A stretch of 64,000 nt of DNA from Micromonospora sp. MW-13 (GCF_003434305.1 NZ_QKKX01000002.1:1-64000); one strand, 5' to 3'. Positions 27,278-35,711 are shown, counted from the first letter of the stretch. The notes: a model not told the origin generated them from the sequence alone. Program-made: numbers and translations.

Positions 27278-27695
27278 GCCGACGACGGGTCCCGGGGCGG
27301 TCGGCGACGGCGGCCCGGCTCATGATCGACCGCTGTCCGGCCCCGACGGGGGACCTGAGACACTGTTCCCCGCTCCCAGCGCGGAGCCCCGGTCCGCGTC
27401 CGGAAGCGGATCGGGGCACCCGTCCGGTGGCTCCGGTGGCGCCGCCGGAGCCACCGGGCGCCTCCGCGCACCGTCACCGGGAACGGGGTGGTCGGCGGGG
27501 CGGGACGGCGGTCGCGTACGGGCGGAAAACGCCGGATGACCGGCCGGGAACGCCATCCGTCCATGATCAGTTACGGGAAGGGATCGCGCCGGTCACAGCC
27601 GTCCCGCTACCGTACTGGTAACACGCGCGTAGCCCGTCCTGGCGGGAGCATCCCGTCCGGCGGCACGCGCCGGGCATGGGATGGGTCGGTGAGCC
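27278..27695. other. 418-bp intergenic region before the HTH gene
   Basis: No gene is supported. A hairpin, GTGGCTCCGG/CCGGAGCCAC (about 27428-27455), is the only strong structure and may end the upstream transcript. CATGATC occurs near 27320 and 27564 in the same orientation, recalling the core of the palindrome at 65-140. TACCGTACTGGTA (near 27608-27621) is a small inverted repeat in the likely promoter area of the downstream gene. Confidence 0.5.
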
Positions 27696-27905
27696 ATGGC
27701 CGGGTCGCAGTCCGACGGTCGGCTGTCGGAGGTCAAGTTCCTCACCGTCGCCGAGGTGGCGTCGGTGATGCGGGTGTCCAAGATGACGGTCTACCGCCTC
27801 GTGCACAGCGGTGAGCTGACCGCCGTGCGGGTCGGCCGGTCGTTCCGGGTGCCCGAGCACGCGGTGCACGAGTACCTGCGGGGCGCCTTTCAGGAGACCG
27901 CCTGA
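27696..27905 (+). CDS. BldC/excisionase-type helix-turn-helix protein (Rv0500A-like)
   Basis: A 69-residue winged-HTH protein of the MerR-like excisionase family: FLTVAEVASVMRVSKMTVYRLVHSGELTAVRVGR is the recognition region, spanning residues 15-48. In actinobacteria this family includes the developmental regulator BldC; the small size and place just before the bS22 gene match Rv0500A. It is a chromosomal regulator and not evidence of a prophage. ATG at 27696. Confidence 0.9.
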   Translation: MAGSQSDGRLSEVKFLTVAEVASVMRVSKMTVYRLVHSGELTAVRVGRSFRVPEHAVHEYLRGAFQETA

Positions 27906-27959
27906 TCCGTCCCCGACCACCCCGCCGAGTGCGACGTAACGGGCATCGACGGGGGCGCG

Positions 27960-27989
27960 TTGGTCCTGCTGACGCTCTCCGGCTACCCT
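27960..27989 (+). promoter_or_regulatory. SigA/HrdB-type promoter for the bS22 gene
   Basis: TTGGTC (27960-27965) and TACCCT (27984-27989) are separated by 18 bp, about 135 bp before the start of the small ribosomal protein gene. Confidence 0.5.
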
Positions 27990-28124
27990 GGACCGGACCG
28001 TGACCCGACACCGGTGCGCCCCGCCGTCCGCCAAGTGGTCCGGTCCATTGTCCGCAAGCGGTCGTCGACGCCACTGCGTGGTGTCACCCGGTCCGCCCCG
28101 CACGTTGCATCGAAAGGCTTTCGT

Positions 28125-28226
28125 ATGGGCTCGGTGGTCAAGAAGCGCCGCAAGCGCATGGCTAAGAAGAAGCACCGCAAGCTGCTGCGCAAGACCCGCG
28201 TCCAGCGTCGCCGTCTCGGCAAGTGA
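28125..28226 (+). CDS. 30S ribosomal protein bS22 (AURKAIP1/COX24 domain)
   Basis: A 33-residue, extremely basic protein starting [15 protein letters not shown] and ending RRRLGK. It is the actinobacterial small-subunit protein first seen in mycobacterial ribosomes, and is the same length as the Rv0500B product. GAAAGG lies 7 nt before the ATG at 28125. It is below the size limit of many gene finders. Confidence 0.93.
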   Translation: MGSVVKKRRKRMAKKKHRKLLRKTRVQRRRLGK

Positions 28227-28227
28227 C

Positions 28228-28248
28228 CCGGGCCGGGCCCAGGCCCGG
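28228..28248 (+). terminator. Hairpin after the bS22 gene
   Basis: CCGGGCC pairs with GGCCCGG around a 7-base loop directly after the stop codon. It may partly terminate the abundant small mRNA before the SDR gene. Confidence 0.4.
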
Positions 28249-28346
28249 CACCGGCGTCGCTTGCCAACTGTCGACCCTCGGAGGGCTCAGGTGATCAGGC
28301 CGCGGTTGTCCCGGCTCGATCCTGCCTGCCGAGGTTGGTGCACGAC

Positions 28347-29420
28347 ATGACCCCCGGTGGCACCCCAGGTGCCCCGGGGGTGGTCGTCGTCACCGGGACC
28401 GGTCGCTACCTCGGCGCCCACGTCGCGGCCCGGCTCGCCGCCGACCCGCGGATCGAGCGGGTGATCGGCGTCGACCCGGCCGCTCCGAACCCGGAGCTGG
28501 CCGGCCTGCTCGACGGCGTCGAGCGGATCCGGATCGACCTCGGCTCCCTCGGCGGCCTCCTCGCCGACCTCGACGTCGACGCCGTCGTGCACCTCGCCCT
28601 CGTCACCGCCCCCGACCCGCAGCAGGGCGGCCGGTCGGCGATGAAGGAGCAGAACGTCATCGGCACCATGCAGCTCCTCGCCGCCTGCCAGCGGGCGCCC
28701 AGGCTGCGCAAGCTCGTCGTCCGGTCGTCGACCGCCGCGTACGGGGCGTCGTTCCGCGACCCGGCGGTCTTCACCGAGGAGACCGAGCCGCGCGAGGTGC
28801 CGCGCGGCGGCTTCGGTCGCGACATCCTCGACATCGAGGGGTACGTCCGCGGCTTCCGCCGCCGCCGTCCCGACGTCACCGCCACCGTGCTGCGGTTCGC
28901 GCCGTTCATCGGCTCCACCGCCGACACCACGCTGACCCGGTACTTCTCCCAGCCGTTCGTGCCCACGGTGTTCGGGCGCGACCCCCGGTTGCAGTTCGTG
29001 CACTTCGACGACGCGCTGGAGGTGCTGCACCGCTCGGTCGCCGAGGACCACCCGGGGACGTTCAACGTGGCCGGGCCCGGCGTGCTCGCCCTGTCCCAGG
29101 CGATCCGGCGGGCCGGCCGGGTGGGCGTGCCGGTGCTCGAACCGGGCCTGTCCGGGGCCGCCGCGCTGGCCCGCAACCTCGGCTTCGGCCGGTACGGCCT
29201 GGACCAGGTCGACCTCTTCGTGCACGGCCGGGTGGTGGACACCTCCGCGCTGGAGCGCGAGTACGGTTTCACGCCCCGGTCCACCGTCGCCGCGTTCGAC
29301 GACTTCATCCGCGCCCACCAGGGCGGTGTGGTGGTCACCCGCAGGCAGCTCGCCGCCGCCGAACGGGCCGTCCTCGACGGCATCCGCCAGGTGCGCGCGG
29401 CCGTACGGGAGCAGCCGTGA
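28347..29420 (+). CDS. NAD-dependent epimerase/dehydratase-like SDR (Rv0501/GalE2-like)
   Basis: A 357-residue extended-SDR protein. The nucleotide-binding stretch is VVVVTGTGRYLGAHVA near residue 15. SSTAAYGAS follows at the catalytic Ser position, but where YxxxK is expected the sequence reads FGRDILDIEGYVRGF, so both the catalytic Tyr and Lys seem to be replaced. The product may bind NAD and a sugar nucleotide without epimerase activity. It is transcribed with the acyltransferase gene (4-bp overlap) as in mycobacteria. The ATG at 28347 follows GAGGTTGG; an upstream ATG at 28335 would add four residues. Confidence 0.85.
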   Translation: MTPGGTPGAPGVVVVTGTGRYLGAHVAARLAADPRIERVIGVDPAAPNPELAGLLDGVERIRIDLGSLGGLLADLDVDAVVHLALVTAPDPQQGGRSAMKEQNVIGTMQLLAACQRAPRLRKLVVRSSTAAYGASFRDPAVFTEETEPREVPRGGFGRDILDIEGYVRGFRRRRPDVTATVLRFAPFIGSTADTTLTRYFSQPFVPTVFGRDPRLQFVHFDDALEVLHRSVAEDHPGTFNVAGPGVLALSQAIRRAGRVGVPVLEPGLSGAAALARNLGFGRYGLDQVDLFVHGRVVDTSALEREYGFTPRSTVAAFDDFIRAHQGGVVVTRRQLAAAERAVLDGIRQVRAAVREQP

Positions 29421-30481
29421 GCCAGCCGGACGAGGAGCGCCGCCGCGCCGGGGCCAACGGCCGGTACGACGTACCGCTGGACGTGGCCGGCTCGGACGCG
29501 GAGCCGGCGCGGTGCAACGGCCGGCACCCGGCCCCGGAGGCCGCCCCGGTTCCGGACGCCGGGACCGCCCCGGCGGCCGACCCGCCGGGTGGGGCGGCGG
29601 AGCCCGGGCCACGGGACCCGGCGGTACCGGACGGACCAGGCGACGTGTGGGACCGGCGGGTCGCGTCCGGGCTGGCGTTCCTGCGGCGCAGGTTCTCCGG
29701 CGACTACCAGGTGGACGAGTTCGGCTTCGACCCGGAGCTGACCGGGTCCGTCTTCCACCCGCTGCTGCGACTGCTCTACCGGGACTGGTTCCGCACCGAG
29801 GTCACCGGCCTGGAGCACGTGCCGTCGGATGGGTCCGGCCTGGTCGTCGGCAACCACTCCGGCACGGTGGCGCTGGACGCGCTGATCCTCTCCGCCGCCC
29901 TGCACGACCAGCATCCGGCCCACCGCTACCTGCGGCTGCTCGGCGCGGACCTGGTGTTCCGGATGCCGGTGGTCTCCGAGATCGCCCGCAAGACCGGCGG
30001 GACGGTCGCCTGCAACCCGGACGCCGAGCGGCTGCTCGGCTCCGGCGAGCTGGTGGGCGTCTTTCCCGAGGGGTTCAAGGGCATCGGCAAGCTCTACTCC
30101 GACCGGTACAAGCTGCAACGCTTCGGCCGGGGCGGGTTCGTCTCGGCGGCGCTGCGCACCGGCACCCCGATCGTTCCGGTGGCGATCGTGGGCGGCGAGG
30201 AGATCTACCCGATGCTCGCCGACATCAAGCCCCTCGCGCGGCTGCTCAAGCTGCCGTATTTCCCGGTCACGCCGACGTTCCCGTGGCTCGGCCCACTCGG
30301 GATGGTGCCGCTGCCGAGCAAGTGGCTGATCGAGTTCTGCCCGCCGATCCCGACCGCCCACCTCACCGACTCGGCCGACGACCCCCTGGTCGTGTTCAAC
30401 CTCGCCGACCAGGTGCGGGAGACCATCCAACAGACCCTGCACACCCTCCTGGAACGCCGCCCCGACCCGTTCGGCCCCTGA
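29417..30481 (+). CDS. PlsC-like lysophospholipid acyltransferase family protein (Rv0502-like)
   Basis: A 354-residue protein with a poorly conserved, Pro/Ala-rich N-terminal tail of about 75 residues, then a PlsC-type acyltransferase domain. The His-Asp box appears as VVGNHSGTVALDAL (the His-to-Asp spacing is wider than the textbook HX4D), and the acceptor motif as FPEGFKGIGK. It is expected to acylate a glycerophospholipid or related membrane lipid on the cytoplasmic face. GTG start overlapping the SDR stop by 4 bp. Same order as Rv0501-Rv0502. Confidence 0.86.
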   Translation: MSQPDEERRRAGANGRYDVPLDVAGSDAEPARCNGRHPAPEAAPVPDAGTAPAADPPGGAAEPGPRDPAVPDGPGDVWDRRVASGLAFLRRRFSGDYQVDEFGFDPELTGSVFHPLLRLLYRDWFRTEVTGLEHVPSDGSGLVVGNHSGTVALDALILSAALHDQHPAHRYLRLLGADLVFRMPVVSEIARKTGGTVACNPDAERLLGSGELVGVFPEGFKGIGKLYSDRYKLQRFGRGGFVSAALRTGTPIVPVAIVGGEEIYPMLADIKPLARLLKLPYFPVTPTFPWLGPLGMVPLPSKWLIEFCPPIPTAHLTDSADDPLVVFNLADQVRETIQQTLHTLLERRPDPFGP

Positions 30482-30537
30482 TCCCGCGCCGGCGGCGCGC
30501 TGCCGGCCCCGTGGCGGTCAAGCCGGCCCGGTGGCGG

Positions 30538-31413
30538 TCAGTGGGGGTGGCGGCGCCGGTGCAGCGCCAGCCCGGCGCTCACTGCGCCGGCCAGCAGCCC
30601 GGCCGCCGCCGTCGACGGCACGGCGATCCTGGCCACCCGTCGGCCGGTGCGGAAGTCCCGCACCGCCCAGCCCTGCTGCCGGGCCTGCCGCAGCAGCGCT
30701 GCGTCCGGGTTGATCGCCACCGCCCGGCCGACGGTGGAGAGCATCGGCAGGTCGTTGACGGAGTCGCTGTAGGCGGCGCAGCGGGACAGGTCCAGCCCCT
30801 CGACCTCGGCGAGCTGGGCCACCGCCTCGGCCTTGGCCGGGCCGTGCATCAGGTCGCCGACCAGCCGGCCGGTGTACGCGCCGTCGACCACCTCGGCCAC
30901 CGTGCCGATCGCCCCCGTCAGGCCCAGCCGGGCCGCGATCACCCGGCCGATCTCGACCGGCGCGGCGCTGACCAGCCAGACCCGCTCGCCGATGTCGAGG
31001 TGCTGCTGCGCGAGGCGGCGGGTGCCGGTCCAGATCCGGGGAGCCATCAGCTCGTCGAAGATCTCCTCGGCGAGCCGTTCCACGTCGTCCACCCGCCAGC
31101 CCTCGACGAAGGCCAGCGCGGCCTCCTTGGCCTGCGACATGTCCCCGGCGTGCTCGGTGGCGAGCACCCGGAACCGGAGCTGCTGCCAGGCGAACCGGGC
31201 CAGGTCGCCGGTCGTGAAGTACTTCCGGGCGGCGAGCCCGCGGGCGAACCAGTAGATCGACGCGCCCTGCATCATCGTGTTGTCCACGTCGAAGAACGCG
31301 GCGGCGCCCGGGTCGGCGACGACCGGGGTGGCCGGCGCGGCTTCGGTCTCCGCCCAGCCAGCCGTGTGACCGTGGCGGTCGGTGCTGACCGTCACCTTGC
31401 GGGTACGGGCCAC
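30538..31413 (-). CDS. HAD-IB family phosphatase (SerB1-like)
   Basis: A 291-residue HAD hydrolase of subfamily IB. Motif I is FFDVDNTMM (nucleophile Asp near residue 41), motif II the Ser in WLVSAAP, and motif III-IV the Lys in GPAKAEAVA with YSDSVNDLPML. A hydrophobic C-terminal tail (AVPSTAAAGLLAGAVSAGLAL) could anchor it to the membrane. Mycobacterial Rv0505c is annotated SerB1, but related proteins act on several phosphoesters, so the substrate is open. GGGAGG just upstream of the GTG at 31413 defines the start. Convergent with the acyltransferase gene. Confidence 0.86.
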   Translation of the reverse strand: MARTRKVTVSTDRHGHTAGWAETEAAPATPVVADPGAAAFFDVDNTMMQGASIYWFARGLAARKYFTTGDLARFAWQQLRFRVLATEHAGDMSQAKEAALAFVEGWRVDDVERLAEEIFDELMAPRIWTGTRRLAQQHLDIGERVWLVSAAPVEIGRVIAARLGLTGAIGTVAEVVDGAYTGRLVGDLMHGPAKAEAVAQLAEVEGLDLSRCAAYSDSVNDLPMLSTVGRAVAINPDAALLRQARQQGWAVRDFRTGRRVARIAVPSTAAAGLLAGAVSAGLALHRRRHPH

Positions 31414-31611
31414 CCGACCTCCCTCGCTCGACGACCCGACAAGTGCCTCCAGCGAGAGTAGCCGGCCGGGCTGGCCGCCCGGCCCGCTGCGCGGGAACTG
31501 TGGCATGCGCTGCGTGTCCGCTGGTCAGCGGCCCGGGCCGCCCCCCGGGGCGGGCGGCAGCCCGCTGGGTCGGGCGCGCCCCGGCGGGGTCCGTCGGGGC
31601 CGTCGGGTGGC

Positions 31612-32505
31612 TCAGCGGTCGCCGGGACAGGCGGCGGGGGTCGGGCCGAGCGCGTCGCTGCCGGCCGGGGCGGGCAACTCGCAGTCGATGGCCGCGCGCA
31701 GGGCGTCCGAGCGTTTCCGGATGGCGTCGAGCAGGGTGAGCGAGCGGCGGACCCGGTCCCGCTCCGCCCGGCCGGCCCCGTCGAGCAGGTCGCCGACGGC
31801 CCGGCGCTGTCCGGCGACGAAGGTGTTCACCGCGTCCAGGCCGGCCGGGTCGGTGCGCTGCGCGGCGGTGGTGGTCAGCAGTCGTACGCCCTGGCGGGTG
31901 TCCGAGTCCATGTCGTCGAGGACGGCCTCGAACCCGAGCTGGTCCCCCCGCAGCGCGGCGGCCTCGCCGAGCCGGGTGCGGGCGAAGTCGAGGAAGAGCT
32001 GACCTCGGCTGAGGTCCGAGCTGGCCAGCGCGAGCTGGGCACGTTCGGTGGAGCGCTTCATGCCGTAGAGGGCGTCGCCGGGCACCGCGTTCTCGCTGGC
32101 GGCGGAGATGCCGGAGACGGCGATGGCGCCGGCGGCCACCCCGACCAGGATGGCGCCCCGGGCGCGGGCCCGGCGGGCGGTCGCCGCGGGCAGGAACGAG
32201 CCGCGCTGCCCGGCGCCGACCGCGCCCCGGTGGCCGGCCGGTGCCGCATCGGTCGCCCCGGTCGCCGTGGCGCCGACACCCTCCCGTTCGGCCGTGGCGA
32301 CGAGCATCGCCCGCAGCCCGGTTCGGAAGCCGGTGTCGATCTCGACGGTCGGGGGATCGGCGTTGAACTGCCGGCTGACCGCGACGAGCGCGGCGAGCTG
32401 GTCGTCGGCCCGGGACCTGACGTGGTGACGTCGGCCGCCGTTGGCTTCGTCGAGAAGCTGCGCGAAGCGCTCGGCGCGCCGGCGGGAGAAGAGGTCGCTG
32501 TCCAC
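31612..32505 (-). CDS. rsbN: RsbN-like anti-sigma factor (DUF5667 protein)
   Basis: A 297-residue membrane protein: N-terminal cytoplasmic region (about 1-110) that would hold the sigma-binding helices, one membrane segment (ILVGVAAGAIAVSGISAAS, about 115-135), and an outer DUF5667 domain (NAVPGDALYGMKRSTERAQLAL onward). This is the layout of Streptomyces RsbN, the anti-sigma factor of BldN, and the gene lies directly downstream of a BldN-type sigma gene. The GTG at 32505 is chosen because GAGGAG lies 9 nt before it; a GTG at 32514 overlaps that site. Symbol by family and context. Confidence 0.75.
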   Translation of the reverse strand: MDSDLFSRRRAERFAQLLDEANGGRRHHVRSRADDQLAALVAVSRQFNADPPTVEIDTGFRTGLRAMLVATAEREGVGATATGATDAAPAGHRGAVGAGQRGSFLPAATARRARARGAILVGVAAGAIAVSGISAASENAVPGDALYGMKRSTERAQLALASSDLSRGQLFLDFARTRLGEAAALRGDQLGFEAVLDDMDSDTRQGVRLLTTTAAQRTDPAGLDAVNTFVAGQRRAVGDLLDGAGRAERDRVRRSLTLLDAIRKRSDALRAAIDCELPAPAGSDALGPTPAACPGDR

Positions 32506-32759
32506 CGCAGGCACCTCCTCTCGCTGGTCACGGCCGGTCGGCCGCTGTCCTCACCAGCGACCGGCGGCAGCGCGCGCCGACGAACGAAAGGCCGTGGCCG
32601 GCCGCGCTGTCCGGACCGTGGGGCCCGGGGATGCCGGGGCAACCACCGGTCGCACCCGGAGAAACGCTCCGCGCCGGGCACGGGTTACGGGGCCGGCGGG
32701 AGCGAAACCACGAAGAGTGATGGCCATCACGCTGTGGTGAGCGTGGATCCACCGTCGGA

Positions 32760-33710
32760 TCAGGGCTGGAAGCCGTCCGGCAGCAGCCGGGCCAGGGCCC
32801 GGACCGCCCGGTACTGCAACGCCTTGATCGCGCCCTCGTTCTTGCCCATCGCCCGGGCGGTCTCCGCGACCGAGAACCCCTGGAGGAACCGCAGCACGAT
32901 GCACTCCTGCTGCTCCGGGTTGAGCTGCTTCACGGCGGTGAGCAGGGCGACGTTGGTGATGTGCTCGACGACGGCCGCCTCCGGGCTGCCCTCCGGCCCG
33001 CGGTCCTCCCGGTCGGCGTCCAGCACGTCGCCGGTGGTGACCTCCAGCCGGTACCGCCCGGACTTGAAGTGGTCGGCGACCAGGTTCCGGGCGATGGTGA
33101 CCAGCCAGGCGCCGAGGTCCCGGCCCTGCCAGGTGAAGCTGCCGATCCGCTTGAGGGCGCGCAGGAACGTGTCGGAGGTGAGGTCCTCGGCGAGCTGCCG
33201 GTTGCCCACCCGGAAGTAGACGAAGCGGAAGACCGTGTCCACGTACCGGTCGTAGATCAGCCCGAACGCCTCGGCCTCGCCGGCCTGGGCGCGCTCGACC
33301 AGCGTCCAGACCTCGGTGGCCGGGTCGGACGGGTCGGGCCGGCTGGGGTAGCCGGTCGACGTGCCGCCGGGCTCGGCCGGCGGGCTGGCGGACACCGCCG
33401 GTAGCACCGCGGTCTCGGTCGTCGCCGGGTCGGTAGTCGGCGGCGTGTCGGCGCTGCGCCGGCCCTGGGCCGGCATGGTCGGCCTGGCCGGCGAGGCGAC
33501 CCGGCCGCCGTTGCCCCCGGGCGCGGCCGGGCGGGGCGGCGCCTCGTTGTGGTGCGAGCGGTTGGGCAGGCGTCTGGACGCCCCGTCGGCGCGCGCGGGG
33601 ACGCTCCACAGGTCGTCGGAGCCGCGGGCCGCGCCCAGCCGTTCGTTGAGGGCGGCGCGGGCCGCCGCGGCCAGCCCACCCGGTCGCTCCGCGTAGCCGA
33701 AGCTGGTCAC
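32760..33710 (-). CDS. bldN: BldN-type ECF sigma factor
   Basis: A 316-residue ECF sigma factor. Residues 1 to about 125 are a Pro/Ala-rich extension; sigma-2 follows (FGLIYDRYVDTVFRFVYFRVGNRQLAEDLTSDTFLRAL) and sigma-4 ends the protein (LNPEQQECIVLRFLQGFSVAETARAMGKNEGAIKALQYRAVRAL; positions about 140-190 and 255-300). A long N-terminal extension is characteristic of Streptomyces BldN, which is made as a pro-sigma and removed during development. The GTG at 33710 has GGGAGG 5 nt upstream and overlaps the stop of a 48-codon ORF. An RsbN-like gene follows. Confidence 0.82.
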   Translation of the reverse strand: MTSFGYAERPGGLAAAARAALNERLGAARGSDDLWSVPARADGASRRLPNRSHHNEAPPRPAAPGGNGGRVASPARPTMPAQGRRSADTPPTTDPATTETAVLPAVSASPPAEPGGTSTGYPSRPDPSDPATEVWTLVERAQAGEAEAFGLIYDRYVDTVFRFVYFRVGNRQLAEDLTSDTFLRALKRIGSFTWQGRDLGAWLVTIARNLVADHFKSGRYRLEVTTGDVLDADREDRGPEGSPEAAVVEHITNVALLTAVKQLNPEQQECIVLRFLQGFSVAETARAMGKNEGAIKALQYRAVRALARLLPDGFQP

Positions 33711-33853
33711 CGTGCCTCCCCGGTCCGGTCCCACGCCGGCCGCCGGGACGCCGCCGTGCGGGCAGGGTCACGGTGGCCGGGCAAAGTCCTTCCGGGACGT
33801 GCCGACAGGCGGCAGATCCCCTTGAGGTGCTGGTCCAATGCGCTCACAGGCAC
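33707..33853 (-). CDS. 48-codon ORF translationally coupled to bldN
   Basis: A short ORF with a near-perfect ribosome site (GAGGAGG, 5 nt spacing) before the GTG at 33853. It encodes 48 residues beginning MPVSALDQHLKGICRLS and ending RTGEAR, and its TGA overlaps the GTG of bldN by 4 bp (GTGA). No membrane segment or known motif is present; the product is rich in Arg and Pro with one Cys. It may be a leader that sets the rate of sigma-factor translation, or a real small protein. No homologue is recalled. Confidence 0.6.
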   Translation of the reverse strand: MPVSALDQHLKGICRLSARPGRTLPGHRDPARTAASRRPAWDRTGEAR

Positions 33854-34200
33854 GGGGGCCTCCTCGGGCTGAGGGGTGTCGACTCACGGCAAATGGGGTG
33901 AGCCGACCCGAGTGATGATAGGGCCAACGTCACCCGCGCGTGGCAAGTCCGTTACACAGAGCGGAAGTATTTCCCGACCCGTCGCACCGATGGCGGACCG
34001 GTTGTCCGTCGCGTGTGGTTGACTTTCGCCCGGGGAGCTGGTCCGCATTGGAACCCCAGGTCAACCTGCGGATGTGGGCCCGGCCGGCGGCCCGCCGGAC
34101 GGCCCCGCCGACCGCGCCCGCCGGGGCCGGTGGGGCGGTGCCGGCGGGGGACCGGGCGCGGCCTCGGGCGTGGCCGGGCGAGCCGCCGCTGTGCCAGACT
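33854..34200. other. Intergenic region upstream of the bldN leader ORF
   Basis: About 350 bp without a supported gene. On the minus strand TTGCCA (33946-33941) and TATCAT (33920-33915) could be promoter boxes, but the 20-bp spacer is long. The right end runs into the decayed acyl-CoA ligase sequence. Confidence 0.4.
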
Positions 34201-34715
34201 CTGCCACCGTGCGGGACGCGGCCGACGGCCCCACGCCGAACCTCGTCGACCGGCTCCGCCGGACCGGCGGCCGACCACGGCGACCGCCCCGCGTTGCACC
34301 GGCGGGGACACCACCCTGACCTGGTCCCCACTGGACGCCTCGGTGACCGCGGTCGCGCGGGCCCTGGCCGCCGCCGCCCGGCCGCACCCGCGCTCCCGGT
34401 CACCCTCCGTGTCGGCCGACGACCCGCCGCCCTCCGCGCTCGCCGTGCCTGCGGGGGTGGCCGAGTCGGCGGTACGGGGTGTGCCGCACCCGCGGACCGG
34501 GAAGACTGTCCGGGCGTACGTGGTGCCGGCGCCGGGTCGTCCGGTGACCGGGAGGAACCGCTCGCCCACTGCGCCCGTAACCTGGCCCGGTTCAAGTGCC
34601 CGACCGCCGTCGAGTTCGTCGACGCGCTGCCGTACTCGGCGATCGGCAAGGTGCGCAAGACCCAGCTCAGGCCGGCACCGTCCCCGGCGGCGCCGACCGA
34701 CACCCGCACGGAGGT
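34201..34715 (+). pseudogene. Decayed AMP-dependent acyl-CoA ligase gene
   Basis: Pieces of an AMP-binding synthetase are spread over all three forward frames: PTPNLVDRLRR (near 34230), DHGDRPALHR (near 34272), TTLTWSPLDASVTAVARAL (near 34311-34370), then PAGVAESAVRGVPHPRTGK (near 34449) and, after a shift, EPLAHCARNLARFK and IGKVRKTQLR (to about 34670). The first pieces are family N-terminus and the last pieces the C-terminal subdomain, so some 350 residues of the catalytic core are missing and at least three frameshifts remain. The intact ancestor would have been about 500 residues. No functional product is expected. Confidence 0.75.
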
Positions 34716-34720
34716 TCCCG

Positions 34721-34975
34721 ATGTCCAGTGACGCCCGGCTCGCCCTGATCACCCGCCCCGGCTGCCACCTCTGCGAGGACGCCAAGGCGGCGCTCGACCG
34801 GGTGGTGGCGGTCACCGGGGACCGGTGGATCGAACGGGACGTGACCGGCGACGTGGAGCTGGAGCGCGAGTACGGCGACCGGCTGCCGGTGGTGCTGCTC
34901 GACGGCAAGGAGCACGGCTACTGGCGGGTCGAGGAGGAGCGGCTGCTGCGGGACCTGACGACGCCGCAGCTCTGA
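34721..34975 (+). CDS. Glutaredoxin-like (DUF836) protein
   Basis: An 84-residue thioredoxin-fold protein with a redox-active CxxC in TRPGCHLCEDAK at about residues 14-17 and the cis-Pro in RLPVVLLDGKEH. Members of this family are small thiol-disulfide proteins of unclear partner; mycothiol or thioredoxin reductase could reduce it. GGAGG lies 6 nt before the ATG at 34721. It sits before the hem genes as Rv0508 does. The decayed ligase sequence runs right up to its ribosome site. Confidence 0.9.
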   Translation: MSSDARLALITRPGCHLCEDAKAALDRVVAVTGDRWIERDVTGDVELEREYGDRLPVVLLDGKEHGYWRVEEERLLRDLTTPQL

Positions 34976-35035
34976 GCGCGCGCCGCCCGCCTCCGCCCCG
35001 CCCCGCCCCGCCCCCGGCACGTCGGGGGTGGGGCT

Positions 35036-35041
35036 TATCGT
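35036..35041 (+). promoter_or_regulatory. -10 hexamer of HAD gene leaderless transcript
   Basis: TATCGT lies 6 nt before the ATG at 35048. Confidence 0.45.
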
Positions 35042-35047
35042 GCGGGG

Positions 35048-35698
35048 ATGACCCCTGCGCGCGCCCATCTGGTATGGGACTGGAACGGCACCCTGCTCAA
35101 CGACCTCGACCTGGTGGTGGCCGCCACCAACGCCGCCTTCACCAGCGTGGGCGGGCCGACGGTCAGCGCGGACGAGCACCGGGTCCGGTTCCGTCGCCCG
35201 ATCGCCGACTACTACGCCGAGGTGCTCGGCCGGGCCGTCGACGACGAGGCGTTCGGCGAGCTGGACCGGATCTTCCACGACGCGTACCGCAGCGGGCTGA
35301 CCACCTGCGCGCTGGCCGACGACGCGGCGGTGGCGATGGCGGCCTGGCCGGGCGGCCAGTCGCTGCTGTCGATGTGGTTCCACGACGAGCTGGTGCCCGC
35401 GGTGCACACCCACGGGCTGACCGACAGGTTCGCCCGGGTGGACGGGCTGCGCGCCACGGTCGGCGGGGACCGCAAGGCGGAGTCGCTGGTCAAGCACCTG
35501 GCCGAGCTGGGGGTGGACGGCCGGGACGTGGTGCTGATCGGGGACTCGATCGACGATGCCGACGCCGCCGAGTCGGTCGGTGGGCGGGCCGTGCTCTACA
35601 CGGGCGGGTTCACCGACCGGGCCCGGCTGCGCGCGTCCGGGCACCCGGTGGCCGACACCCTCACCGGGGCGGTCACCCTCGCCGCCGCCCTCCGATGA
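35048..35698 (+). CDS. HAD-superfamily hydrolase (phosphoglycolate phosphatase-like)
   Basis: A 216-residue HAD phosphatase. Motif I is VWDWNGTLLND (nucleophile Asp near residue 11), the Lys of motif III is in GGDRKAESLV, and motif IV is VLIGDSIDDADAA. A helical C1 cap lies between motifs I and II. The usual Thr/Ser of motif II is not obvious (SLLSMWFHDEL). Substrate unknown. It ends 10 bp from the convergent response regulator gene. Confidence 0.85.
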   Translation: MTPARAHLVWDWNGTLLNDLDLVVAATNAAFTSVGGPTVSADEHRVRFRRPIADYYAEVLGRAVDDEAFGELDRIFHDAYRSGLTTCALADDAAVAMAAWPGGQSLLSMWFHDELVPAVHTHGLTDRFARVDGLRATVGGDRKAESLVKHLAELGVDGRDVVLIGDSIDDADAAESVGGRAVLYTGGFTDRARLRASGHPVADTLTGAVTLAAALR

Positions 35699-35711
35699 CC
35701 GGGGCCGGTCA
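35696..35711. other. Palindrome carrying both convergent stop codons
   Basis: TGACCGG-GG-CCGGTCA is a perfect 7-bp stem. The left TGA is the stop of the HAD gene, and the right TCA is the stop of the response regulator on the other strand. It may be a minimal shared transcription end. Confidence 0.4.

Noticed and set aside
27696..27905. Excisionase marking a mobile element
   Set aside because: No integrase, attachment repeats or phage genes; the same small HTH gene sits before bS22 in mycobacteria.
33940..34731. Reading the single 263-codon frame as an intact protein
   Set aside because: Only its last third matches an acyl-CoA ligase; the matching pieces upstream are in other frames, so it is treated as a pseudogene.
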